From Eremophila alpestris peregrina (taxonomy: Eukaryota > Chordata > Aves > Passeriformes > Alaudidae): a stretch of DNA of 64,000 nucleotides. Shown piece after piece: positions 47,301-59,160 of the stretch. Both the position numbers and the translations under genes were made by a program. The stretch spans positions 2,308,031 through 2,372,030 of the forward strand of contig WMCF01000018.1 of NCBI GenBank assembly GCA_009792885.1. The letters run 5' to 3'. The stretch's first letter is position 1; the number at the start of each line of letters is the position of its first letter. The notes under the pieces were generated by a model. That model saw nothing but the letters and a program-made list of their open reading frames with translations, was not told where the DNA came from and made no database searches.

Positions 47301-50300
47301 CATCATTTCCAGTGCAGACGTATCAGAAATCTTTGGGTTGTCTGTTATGGCTGATTCCCTACTTCCAGTGACAAAGCAAATGTTGACTTTAAATTCACAG
47401 GCTCCTGACTCAGCATCATAAATAACTGAACTGTTAAAGCAGTTCCTTCTTGTTGAATGGCATTTTGCTCACAACTGGAGCCTGTTGCACGAAGACCATT
47501 TTTCTTTTAAAAACTAGACTGTTCTATACTAAAATTCTGCCAATATAAACATGCTTTTCAAACCTCTTATTGGCTTTGTCAATATGTATAATCCCATTTT
47601 TTCCACATATCTGCAATAATTCAAACTTAGGTGTCAATCACATTTTCATTCCCAGGAAACAATTTTGTACCATGGAATACATTCCATTCCTGTCACGGTG
47701 CAAAGTGAACTAATAGAAAGGGATAAATAATACTTAAGGAAATATATTTTTCCCTGCTTCTGCCATACTGTTTTTAAAATTCTATTTCCCATTGTATTTT
47801 CTCTTACAACCTGGCTTTGTGATGTTGCTGTTTGCATGCAGAAGCTATTTAAGTGGAACGTTGCACCTCACTTGTTCAGAGCTTATAATGAAGAAAAATG
47901 TGCAAAAACATTACTTTGCAAAAAACAGATAAGTAAGCACACTGCCTGTCAAATTTTGTCACCCATGCTTGGCAGACAAAAAAATAAACAACTGCATAAG
48001 CCTGGTACAAGAGTCAGCAATCCACAGGGTGTGAAATGTCTTGGGGACTAAGTCTGTATTCTGCATTTCTTCATACATCTCACTAATTCTGTTTCTTTTC
48101 CTAGACTGCAGAATCTGCAGTGTATTGCAAAGCAGTAGCTGCGAGGCCCCTTAAATGTATCTGGGATCCATCCCTTATGAGGTATTATCTCATTAAACCT
48201 GGCCCAAACCCCAGCCTGCTCAGTGATATTCAGATTTCTACATCAAACTGATAGAAGGAAAAGAAGCATTATACCAAGGCATACAGCACAGAGTATGCCT
48301 TGCTTCATAACAAAAAAAAAAAAAAAAGAGAGGGGAAGGCATATTTAGCTTTCATAAACAGCCAGAGGTAAGAAAACTGCTATTAAAACTATTAAGCTAC
48401 TCTTCCCCAGTATCTGTCTCACACTAGTTCTCTGTGTCACTCATGGCATCTGGCAGTGTTTTCACTTAAAACAGGGTTGCTGTTTGTTTTTCTTGCCAGC
48501 TCTGCAATCCAGATCTGCTTTTATTTGGGGAAAGTGAGACTATATGGTGATGCTCCTGACAGAAAGACAATAAGCAGTTTGTATGCATCCCATGTACGTG
48601 GGCTCACTGCTCTGCTGGGTAAAGACACTGCTGCAGGAGAGAAAGGCAGAACTCTGGCTGTGCCCTGCAGTCACTCCTGAAAAGCTGAAGCCAGGACAGA
48701 GGGTGCCCTGTGCTCCAGGTCCAACCTCCAAAAGGGTAGCACACATTTATTTTCTACCATCCAAAAGTCACTGAGAGTAGTGGTACCTCTGACTTTCAGC
48801 TTTCCAGATCTGACATCCCCTGTGTCCAGAGATGGAGAAAAGGTGTCTTAAAGCACAAATGGGGAATTCTTAGCCTAAAACCTCATTTAAAGGAGAAGCT
48901 AACTTGTGGTAATGTGGTAGTGAGCAGCAACACTATCCTGCTTTGGAGGGCTCAGAAGGGGAGCAAAGATGTGTGTGAGATGTTTCACTTACAAAAGGAA
49001 GCAATTCAGGCTCTTCTGTTAGCAGCCAATTTTTCTGAGTAACAGGGTAAATCATAGGTGCAATTCTTGAGTTCCCTCCCTGCCTCACCATGGAGGAATA
49101 GCAATGTGAAGCTCATGAATCATGAAGATAAGTATGATGCAGAGCAACAGATTTGACAAAATATTTCCTCAAATTCCATCTAAATGCAATGATAAGTTCT
49201 CCCTTCCCATATCAGTCAGAGCAAGAGATGTGACAGCCCCAGAGTGAGAAGAGATAACAGAAAGTGTAGAAAATAAATTAATCCTGTTCTAACCATATGA
49301 AAGTACACAAAGCACAGAGCAGAGCTTGAAGAGAAGAGCATTTTGCTTTGTAAATTCAAATCAGAGGAACAGATATTTTCTGCTTTCAAGAACACTGCAA
49401 TACCCCTCATCTTCCACAGCAGGCTGAAAACCAGCATGAGAGGAGGAAATGACGACCAAAACTAAAACAAAAGCTTTAGCATCCAGATCCTCAAGGGACA
49501 GAAATTTCTCTTTAATTGTGAAGTTGCTTGTGCAAGTTTTGTAATAGAAATGCTGTTCCATTGAAAAAAAGGGCTAGGTTTCCATGCCAGTGTTTTCCAG
49601 ATTTGTCCTTCCAACATCAACTTAATTCCATGAAGAAACTGGAAGATCTGGTTTTTCATTAGCTATTTTTAATGTGTTCTGAACCTAGGATGTCAATGAT
49701 CAGAAGTTAGACTATATAATAGCCTGACTGCTTTAATGCCTCTTCTTGTAGCAACTTTCCATGACTATGAGCAAGTAAATCAATAAAATGTGAAAATAGG
49801 AATGTTTCCTTTTTTGCTTGTTGAATTTTAGTTAACTAGTCTCAGGAAAAAGATGGTCAAGTATAGTGTAATATTTGGAATTGCTCCTTTCTTCATGATC
49901 TCCAGAGAGTTTACTTGCAGGTGCAGGTGCAGAATTGAGATTATATCATAACACTCTCCTGTGCTATAGCATGCTGCAGCATGTATACCTGAATAACTTG
50001 TGGAGGTATAAAATATTTTAAGGAAGGAAAAACAGGGTTCTGCCATTATGACTTTCAATTATATACCTATGGAAAAGACTGGGGAATATTAACTGTACTG
50101 ACTGTAACAGCTAGTTGTCACCAATTTGCTGGGAAAAAAATTCTAATCTCTCAAATTACAGTTCTTGAAAGATTTTTCTAATGGGTCAACATTACCCACT
50201 GCCAATATTCCTTTGCTACTTATTTACAAGCAGTATTTTGCTAAATATTCAATAGTCAACATTTTTCCCTATGCACTATTTGCTTAAAGCAAAGATTAGG

Positions 50301-52540
50301 GGCTTTACAAAATTTTCTTACCAGGAAATTTATTTGTGCAAGCCTTCTGAAAAAGGAGCTCTGACACAAATAATGTTTTACACTTATAAAGGTAGATATG
50401 ACTGTGAGTATTTGCACCTAAAAAAATAGTAAAATACTAGAAATTTAAAATCTCAAATTACTGAGAAATGTTTATACTTCTGCCTGCATCAGCAAGCAGG
50501 TCATCTTTATGTGTGTGACTGTTTTTCACCAGCAGAAGAGCTTTCCAATGCAATAGGCTGGGTCCTGGGGAAATTTCCTTTCATGTCATACAATTTTCCC
50601 CACAAGTGTATGAGTGAGATACCTTGACTTAATGATGTCATTTCAGTGCCACGCTCTTCAGTGGCAATTACCAAAAGGGAAAAAAAAAAAAAAGAAAGAA
50701 TGAATTCCCTGGGTGCTTTTGTTAGTTTTTCGTTATTTTCTCTTTGAAAATTATTCTTCCATACTTCATCTTGAGCTGCCTTTTTTCAAGCTGAATAACC
50801 CTATTGCTTCTGCTGAATACACGGACATGACCACCCACACTTAGAAAAACCTTTACCTCTTGCTGAGCTCCTCTGAAATGGTAGGCAGCAGGGCTCATGC
50901 AGCAATAAAACTTCATGATCACAGGGGAAGGAAATAGTGCAAGGCTAGGAATCCTCCTGCTGTTTCCATATGATTTCCTAATTTCAAAATAAGCTGAGAA
51001 ATAATAGGGGCGAAGTATATTGTGAGTTTCCTCTGCGCTCTTCTGCAATTTCCCACCTAGGCTGTCATGAGTGCAAGGAACTCTATTAAACTGCTACCCC
51101 AAAATCAGCATCTTGGCAGCCAGTCTAACAAGCAGGAAAACTTTTTTCTCCAATTTTGTAGAAGGAAGTTTTCCTCTTGGGCTGAGGAAGTGGAATCATA
51201 GAGGGTTACAAATTCTGGCTTGTATTTTTTTTTCCTGCCTCCCAGCAGGAATGAGATCTTGATCTGCATCATGTGAAAGGTTATACTTGTTTACACTTAG
51301 CCCTCACTTTGGTCCTATATTGAGGTGAGATCCAGCTGTGATGATTTCAAAACGTGTCCCCACAGTCAGAATAGCCCTGGCAGTTTGGGGACTGGGATAC
51401 AAACACAGTGCTGGTTTATCACTGAGAACATCTACCAGGTACTTTTCAAATGCATATGGAATAAGGCATTTTGTGGCTGCAGCCATTCATTTTACTCTTC
51501 TGCTTCTTCCCTTCCCCATAAACCTATTTCTGTAAAGGGTCAATCTGTCCATTGATAATTCAGTTTAAACAACCATATTTTCAATTAAAGTTTCATATAG
51601 AGTAATAATTATATGGGTACTGAAAGGTTCTGTAGGTACCCCTAGGTAGAGTTTGTTTCATACTACAAATACCACGTTGGTGGCAAAGTTACTTAGAAAA
51701 GTTACTTAGAAAAATAAAGATTCCGTTTTCTTTAAAAATAGCTGAAATAGAAAGTGTTATAAAACATTTTGATTGTGAAAACCAGGGCAAGCCCAGATTT
51801 ACTCCTCCACCCAGAGGACTGTCAGTTTTACACTGCATTATCAGTGCAGTGTATCACAACAAAATCAGCCAAGAACTACATTAACAGGGCATGTCATATA
51901 CACATTTGCAATATCTCTGTTCCAATGTACCATTTTGCTGTACACCTAGCTACAGTAAGCTCTCTCATCCAATCAGCCACAAATCACTTTTTGGGTTGGC
52001 TTTTTATGTTTGTTTTCGTTGGTTGGTTTGGTTTGGCTTTTGTTTTCTTTTACTTCAGAAAAGTCTATAACATTATTTGAACTTGCATTTTTTGTGGTTT
52101 CCTTTTCCTTTCTCTGTCTGTAAATTAATTGTTTAAAGACTAACCCTATGAAGGAAGCAAATTAAAACTGACATAATATTGTGTCAGGTGATTAAGTATT
52201 TGTGAATTTTAATTTCAAAATACAGCGGATTAGTGTACTTTAGACAGTGGATTTTTACTGTGTTACCATCTAATGAGAGCACATGTGGTCTTCAGAACTA
52301 AAGTCACAGAGGGGCATTGCTTTTAAATCCCAGTAATTTTCTGGTAGACTTGTTATTTGCTTTTCCCTTTCCTTCCCCAGACTTTCAGCACCTTTGAACA
52401 CCTCAGAAGAAGTGCTAATGCTTTACTTCACAGAAAATGTCCTAGGTACAAACCAGCCTGCCACAACAACAGCCAGAGTACCACTGCACTTTGCTACTGG
52501 TCTTGCTTCCCCATTTATTTAAAGCCAGTTGTGAGAGCAA
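44341..52540. other. Unique non-coding sequence
   Basis: No gene recognised. T-rich stretch at 44345-44377; A16 at 48312-48327; A14 at 50680-50693; a 13-bp perfect tandem duplication (GTTACTTAGAAAA twice) at 51688-51713; a T/G-rich low-complexity run at 51989-52053. Open frames are all under about 110 codons and none shows a known motif. Small GC-richer patches occur near 47090-47150 and 48620-48720. Confidence 0.6.
48312..48327 (+). repeat. A16 homopolymer
   Basis: Uninterrupted run of 16 A. It could in principle be the tail of a retrocopy, but the sequence to its left is not recognisable as a processed gene and I see no flanking duplication. Confidence 0.85.
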
Positions 52541-52721
52541 ATTGCCCAAAAAAGGCCAGGAGAATGGGGAAAATATGTACTTGGGGGATCACAGCTGCTG
52601 GGAAGTGGAGCTCAGCCATGCCAGACCCCTCTGCTGCCTCTCCTGGTGCTCCAATCTCTCACTCTCTGGGTAGGCTGGGCTCTCCCACCGTACATTAACA
52701 CAGGCTGAATCCCACAGTGGG
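52541..52721. other. GC-richer patch
   Basis: Moderately GC-rich, CpG-poor, with overlapping unrecognised plus-strand frames (52357-52698 and 52491-52673). Confidence 0.5.
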
Positions 52722-52740
52722 GCTGTTGCTCAGCAACAGC
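52722..52740. promoter_or_regulatory. RFX X-box-like palindrome
   Basis: GCTGTTGCTCAGCAACAGC has exact 9-base inverted arms around one base. The core GTTGCT-C-AGCAAC is an X-box-type site (paired GTTGC(C/T) and (G/A)GCAAC half-sites) of the kind bound by RFX factors in cilia and neural genes. A function here is inferred. Confidence 0.4.
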
Positions 52741-52796
52741 GGCGAGAACAATTTGGTTTTGGACCATTCAGGAGATGATTACATTTGCAGCATGTT

Positions 52797-52821
52797 CCCC
52801 CCCACCTGCCCTCCCCTTCCC
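52797..52821 (-). other. G-quadruplex motif, minus strand
   Basis: Plus strand C7, C3, C4, C3 with loops of 5, 1 and 2 bases gives a canonical, short-looped G-quadruplex on the minus strand. It sits 56 bases from the X-box-like palindrome. Confidence 0.65.
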
Positions 52822-55800
52822 AGTACCTATTCCTGGATATTGTAAATATTCATCTGAGTTTTGCATATACAGTAGTTTCCCCTCTAGGTAAAAACATACC
52901 ATCCAAATGAGCTTTTAAGAGTACTTTACTCTGATGCATGCCTGCATTTCCTCTCATTCAGCAGGTATAATGTTGCACATGAAATGGCATTGTTGGGCTT
53001 TTGGGGGGTTTATTTGTTTTGTCTATGTCAGACAAATTTCAGCTAGAGCAGGGCTGGGCTCTTTATGGCAGTGTTGCTTCATTGCTTTGTTTGAGGCACG
53101 TAAAACAAGTGAAGTATTTAAATAGTTGTGAACACCTGAATGACTTTAAAGCATTTGAGTAAGAGATAGCTTCAGATCTCCAGATTTCCAATTTCCTTCC
53201 TAATTGTTTCTTTATCTACACATCTTTCAGCATCCCATTAGGAAACCAGTCCCATGCTCCCAACTTAAAAGAGTTTTTCTAGAGACTATAATGCAATATT
53301 TAAATATTTGTCATACATTTCCCAGAGCTTTCACTCTCAGTAGTAATTTATTCTGAATCTTCTTTCCATTAACACATAGGTAACAGTTGCAAGGGTAACT
53401 CTCCAGGTTGGACATCCTGCTCCACCCACCCTTTTGGCAAGGCCTTCCACTGCTGCTACACAGCAGACAGAACACTCCTGGTCCTTCTGTCTGCAGTGCC
53501 TCCTTCATGCCCTGCAGAGCAGCCTACAGTCACCCACCCATCCGTGCCAACTTGAATATCCTATTCACAAACATTGCATGCAACCTTCCCCTTATTTCTT
53601 TCCCTCAGATATGATGGAAAACAAGAAAGGATGGAGAAAAAAAAACTAATTCAGAAATCAATTTTTACCCTCTAAGACCTATATGGATGGGTGTGTGTGT
53701 GTTTGTTTTCAGTAACACTGGGTCTCAGCCCAGTGAATCACATTGACACGTTGCTTGATTTAAATACATAAGATCAACAATTCCATTATTGTGCTTTAGT
53801 GAGATATATGCTTGTCTACCTTACCAACTCAGTCAAGCATAGGTTGTTCTCTTCTGGTGTAGATGTACAACAGGAATCTGGTTTTTTTGCACAACCCCTG
53901 CTACACCTTCCCTTTCTCATCTTATTTCTGCCCTTGACAGTCCTCCGAGGCAGTGAAGTGACCCACTATGAGCTGCCAGCTTACAGGGAAGGGAAAAGGA
54001 AGGCAGCAAATCTGGCATTTCTCTCTTCTCCTGGCTTGGCTGTGTGCTGACACAGGGGCAGAGGGGTTGGCAGGGACTGTGACATGGACCCACCTTGCCC
54101 ACCAGCCCTGGACCTTGCAACACCAGAGGCTGGAGCTAATCCCTCTGCACAGCACAGCTCCTGACTCATGCAGCCTTGTTCTGTGACCTCTGCCAGGGAT
54201 CCACACCCCACACAAGCAACCTTTCATGGACTGCAGCCTGCAAGACATTCTTACAGATAGTATACACACACACACACATACAAAGTCAAATGGCACTAGG
54301 ATAAGCCCTGCTTCAGACTCTCCTTCATGCATGCCCAATAACAAAATATTTCTTTTATCCCTAATTAGATGTATTAGAGGAAACACTAATACAAGGTTGA
54401 CCTAAATACAAAATTGGGTGGTTTTTCTCACTTTCCTCTGTGCAAGCTGTATTTATCATATAAGTGCACATTTTTGGATTTTAAACATTTCTCTTTTTAA
54501 AATGCAAGTTAAATGTTAATCAGTGAGGTAATGTTCATAAAAATTACTAGGTATCGATGTTCAGCTCCAACCAGATATTTCCTCATTATATTGAAGGAAC
54601 AAATTACCAACTCCTGCTGCAATGAACTCCTTGATACAACATGCATTTATCCAGGCCCCATGGGGGTCATTTCAACAAGATTCACCTCTGTGTATGTGCA
54701 TGTATGTATTTAAAAATAACCCCCTCAAATCTCTCCTTTGGTCTTTCAGCAGGGAACATATCAAACAGCTACATCAAATCTCACACACACATCAGTATCA
54801 TGCTAACATTGTTGAGTTTCACTGAACCCTGTGCCAAATTAACTTTTACAGGGCAATTACAAAATCTTATAATCATGCAAATTAGTAGTTAGCAGCTTAC
54901 ATCTTCCAATTAAATTGCCACCTGCTATTCCAAGATCCAAGTTAGCCACAATAAACTTTTCATTTTTCTTTTTTAAAGAGAGACTCTTTATGTGGGGAGT
55001 CATCGATGTATGGATTAGCCTTCTCAGGGACAGGGGTCCAACTTGAAGCACAGACAGGTTATTTCAGCAAAAGAATAAAACCCAAACCATAGTGTGAAGA
55101 GAAAAGGGCATTAACCCTGGAATTATTATCAAATTTGAGTGTCCAGGTGCACTCCTAATCTCAGGGTCATATCCTGTCTGCAGTATAATCCTGTACCCAG
55201 ACAAGATCCAGGCATCATCTACTCTGTCTCACATTCTCCCTCCCTCTTCCTCCCTGTGTGAAGAAGAAAAGCCATTACTTCATGGGCCAGGGTTGGCTTC
55301 TAACTCCTGGAGATCAGCACAGTGTTCCCCAGCACAGTGACCCTCTTTCTGCTTGGTCCACAAACAGCCAGGTGTCTTGTACATTCTTCCTTACAGAATG
55401 AACACATGGCACATTTCAAAGCTTTCTTCCAGCTCCCTGCAAGGTAGGGAGCAGGATGAAGTCATCAGTGAATGTAATTTACTTTAACATAAGGCAAGAA
55501 GATGAGGCTATTTACTCAATTTACAGGGAAAAAAATGGGGCTTTAAAGATTCAAGTTAGCACAGCAAAAACATCATTGTTTATTAATTATGAAGTACAGA
55601 TTTTGTAGAAAAGAAGGTTTGTTTGTTTTTGTTTGGTTTTTGCTTTTTTTATTCTAAAAGCAGAAGAACAACATACTGCTTGGTCTCCTAAAACAACAAA
55701 GGTGTCAACGTGCACTGTGGCTTACAGAATTAAATATGGCGATGAAAATCAAACATCTCAGAAGGAAAGTCAGGTACAAAACACAGCAGACAGCGAGAAC

Positions 55801-57141
55801 CAGTTTAAACTCTGGAATATGTTACAGAAATAAATTCTTCTTTCTTTACCATTTTCTCTCCTTTACCTTGCTGCCCCTCAAAGGGCATCCACAAGGCTTG
55901 GTTTGCACACTAGGACAGGATCTATGCACACATAAGGCAGCACTGCCTTCAGTTTCCAAGAGGTCAGGTTGTTTGTAACCTCCAGTGCTGTTCTTCAGAA
56001 TCACTGGAGCTGACATCTGCCCTGATGGTATTAGGCTTGGACAGAAAGATGGCCTGATCCAGAGGGCTGCAGCTTCTCAAGTTTTGAGGAGTCATTAGTG
56101 AGTTGTAGCCAGCAGCAGAAGTTCTTCTGAGGGGCAGTTTTCAGGCCAGTTTGGTGGGTCTCCCCAGGTCCTGAGCTGAGTGTGTTGCTGTCGTGGCAGT
56201 GTGAGTTTGGAGTGACTCCTTGCTTACTCAGCCCAGTTATAACGGTTCTTTTCTGACTCATAAAATTCCTTAAAACTAAAAGGAATTGGGGTTTGCTGTT
56301 GTTATTCTAAGTGAAAACTAAACTTTTGAAGAGAAAAAATAAACAGCTACTGAGCTGTAAAAATGGACTCTCATTACTTCAGTCACCAGTCTCCCTGCAG
56401 CTGTTCATAACCACAGCCATACAGCCTAAATCCAGCACAGAACATAAGCATATCCCTTAAAAAAGGTAACAGAAACTGTAGGTGTCTTCATTCAAAGTAT
56501 GCTCTCCACTAACCTCTCTCCTCCTAGAAATGACAAATGCAGCATTATCAAAGGATATGTAGATTAGACATTTTGTCTTTGGAAACATCAGTGTTTAAAA
56601 ACTCTGAATATTTAAGAAGCATCTCATTATCAAGGATTTGCCAATGGATTTTCAGTATGACTGAGATTTTGCTTCCTGGCTAAAAACAGCGTTATTTTTT
56701 TTTTGTTACACAACTAGTTTAGATTGAATATCAGAATACCAAGTGACTATAGAAATTACTCTCTTACCTTATAGCCCCAAATTTATATGGATAAGGCAAT
56801 GTATTTGCAATCAGTCGCAGTTACAATCAGTGTATCAAAGCACCTTTTTCATACATGAAAACAGGCAAAGAAAAAAAACATGGTTCTAGTGCCAGATAGA
56901 TGTGAAAGATTACACAGCTGCAGTGTCTTGAGGTTACAAAGCTGCCAGTTTAACAAGCAAGATAAGCAGCAATGCTGATGTATTTATAGCAGTTTAGACA
57001 TTTATAGTGCATTTTAAAAGAAATGTAATGAACCAATCCATAAATAGTATGGGGATCATAGGTTTATTGCTGCCTTAGTGTAACAGAACCTTCTGATACA
57101 AGAACATGTCAATAAGAAACTTCTGTGTTAATGGCATTGGC
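52822..57141. other. Unique non-coding sequence
   Basis: No gene recognised. (TG)n at 53691-53704, (AC)7 at 54264-54277, T/G-rich run at 55618-55651, and an octamer ATGCAAAT at 54885-54892. The 154-codon minus frame at 53922-54386 runs through the AC repeat and a GC-richer patch and overlaps three other frames, so it is not supported as coding. Confidence 0.6.
54264..54277 (+). repeat. (AC)7 microsatellite
   Basis: Seven AC units flanked by TAT and ATA. Confidence 0.9.
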
Positions 57142-57267
57142 AATAAGCTCTTTGGGGCAGGGCCTGCCCTGCTGGTGGTGTGTGTACATGGGCAGAGGGT
57201 AGCACAAGGCAGCACTCATCAGGTGGGACCTTGAGCTGCCACTGTAATGTAAATATTAGAAAATAAC
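57142..57267 (+). mobile_element. Ancient amniote interspersed-repeat tail
   Basis: The order 'aagctctttggggcaggg', 'gtgtgtacatgg', 'gtagcacaagg', 'gggacc', then 'ccactgtaatgtaaatatta' follows a pattern widespread in turtles, crocodilians and birds: AGCTCCTTGGGGCAGGG, then a GTTTGTACAGCGCCTAGCACA-like core, then CTACTGTAATACAAATAATA. I recall it as the 3' part of an old SINE/LINE family but cannot name it securely. Spacing is well kept across the copy; divergence is high. Confidence 0.65.
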
Positions 57268-58800
57268 AAGGGGAGATCTGAAAGCTACAACAGCCTCTGA
57301 CAGGAAACAGATCATTATCTTGAACAATATGTTCAATTAGAATTTGTTTAAGAGTTGAGACCTAATCTGGATCTCTTGTATGGATGTCAATAGATTTTGG
57401 AGCATGTCCGTGGGCATGGCATATTGCAAATATGCTGGATGAAGCAGCTCAAGTCTGCAAGCTCTTTCACAGGAAACATAGAAAATCACAAGGATCTACC
57501 AGCTCATTAGACTTTAAGGTAGTGAGATATTTTCTTATTTAATTTAAGAAAGGGTATGTCAAGCAATAAATTAAATTCCTGTTTCTCAATCTGTACATCC
57601 AAAAAGCAATTTTCTCTGTCTGCTTTATTGATTAGCAAAACAGAAAAGACATACAATTTACTACTGTAAAATCCTTTTACTGTCCCCAGTCATATGTAAA
57701 TGGCAAACATTTTCATTTTGTAGTGCTGTCATACATTACCAAGTGGGGCAGCTTTTTCTACATGTCAAAATGGCTTTGCACCATTTCTGTGATAAGGAGA
57801 GTGCTGAGACAACTCTGAGCTGTCATCACTGAATTCTCACCCGTCTCCACGTCACACAGCACTGTTCAAGGATAGAGCTGTTGACTTCTCCCCTTGACCA
57901 GCCTAGACCTTTATAGCATAAGTGAACATCATACTATGGGTTAAAAGCAGTTTCCCTGCCAAAACCACTTTTCTGACTGGGGACTTCCTGTAAAAATTCT
58001 GGCTCCAAGAGGAAAGTAGAAGAGGGTATGCTAAATACTTTACTACTTAATTTTAAAAGTGATGATGCTCTCCAAAATAAATACTGGAGAGGTTCTTAAG
58101 CAATATATGCTTTGGACTGTAGCTGTAGGCTGGCACTCAGCCACAGTTAGGTGATGTTTGGTTCTGGTTTCCCAGCCAACCTCTCATGAGTGAGTGTTAA
58201 ATGTGCGGTGAAAGAGTGATGAGGAAGAAGTGATGAGAGAGAAGCTGAGATTACCTCTCTGTCACAAATTGCCCTGCTAAGGTCAAAGTCAATGTTATTA
58301 GCAGGGAAAGCTGATCAGAATTCAATACTAAATGTAACCCAGTGACATGAAGTTTCCTCTTTCAAACTTTCAAGCCTGCATGGAGATGAGTGACACACCT
58401 CCTAAAGTGCTCTTGTTTATAAATCCTCTGCTCCTCAGACAGCCTCTATTCCTGATGGAAGCTCCCAGTTTTCAGTTTTGAGTCCTCTGATTTCCTGCAA
58501 AGTTGCAGACTTGTTTGCCTACAGCTACTGCTTGGTACCACTGGCACAACTATGTGAGACTGTCAGTCAGCATTGCTGCCTCTCTGTCACATCCATCTCT
58601 GAACACAAGCCCGGGATCCCCGGGATGCCACTGCTGTGACATCGGCATGGGACTCTCAGATTCCTGTACATCAGTGCACATGTGTTTGTTTTCAAAGTCA
58701 ACAACAAATGTAACATTAAACACCCTTGACTGCTCCAGTGAACAGCCTTGTCTGCTTCATGTTACAAAACAGACCTAATTCTTATTGTAGCTGGTTTGTG
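57268..58800. other. Unique non-coding sequence
   Basis: No gene recognised. A small hairpin (CTCTCCA / TGGAGAG, 58068-58091) and a GC-palindromic CCCGGGATCCCCGGG at 58610-58624 are seen; neither is tied to a known element. Confidence 0.6.
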
Positions 58801-59160
58801 ATTGAACTAATGGTGCATGCAGAATCATAATTCAGCAAAGTGAATTAAATTATCAAAGAGTCTTTTACACTCAACACTTATCACCGTCTATCCAAAAACC
58901 AAAACAATGTACTTGTAGGAGGGCAATTTTTTTTCAGAGAGCTTAGAGGGAGGTGGATAGCCAGCTGTCAGCAAAGAGGAGGCAGAGACACAATTCACAT
59001 AAGCATTGAGGGGCTGGAAATATGCAAATTACAAATCTAAGCAAATCAGCAATCCTCAAAAGGAGAAGCATCAGTGGATTATAGGAATAATTTCCTCTTA
59101 CAAATCCCATTTGTAAGGCCCTGACTGTCATTCATTACCCCTACAATTTAACAAGGGACA
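58800..59160. promoter_or_regulatory. Candidate conserved non-coding element
   Basis: AT-rich but non-repetitive, with TGAATTAAATTATC near 58841, a perfect ATGCAAAT octamer at 59022-59029 and several ATTCA/TAATT cores. Enhancer-like by texture only. The minus frame at 58943-59131 is not credible as coding. Confidence 0.18.

Noticed and set aside
48200..48327. Processed pseudogene ending in A16
   Set aside because: The upstream sequence is not recognisable as any mRNA 3' end and no flanking duplication is visible.
53922..54386. 154-codon minus-strand frame
   Set aside because: It runs through an AC microsatellite and overlaps at least three other open frames.
58610..58624. CCCGGGATCCCCGGG resembling a cloning polylinker
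   Set aside because: No vector-like flanks; a short duplicated CCGGGAT unit explains it.
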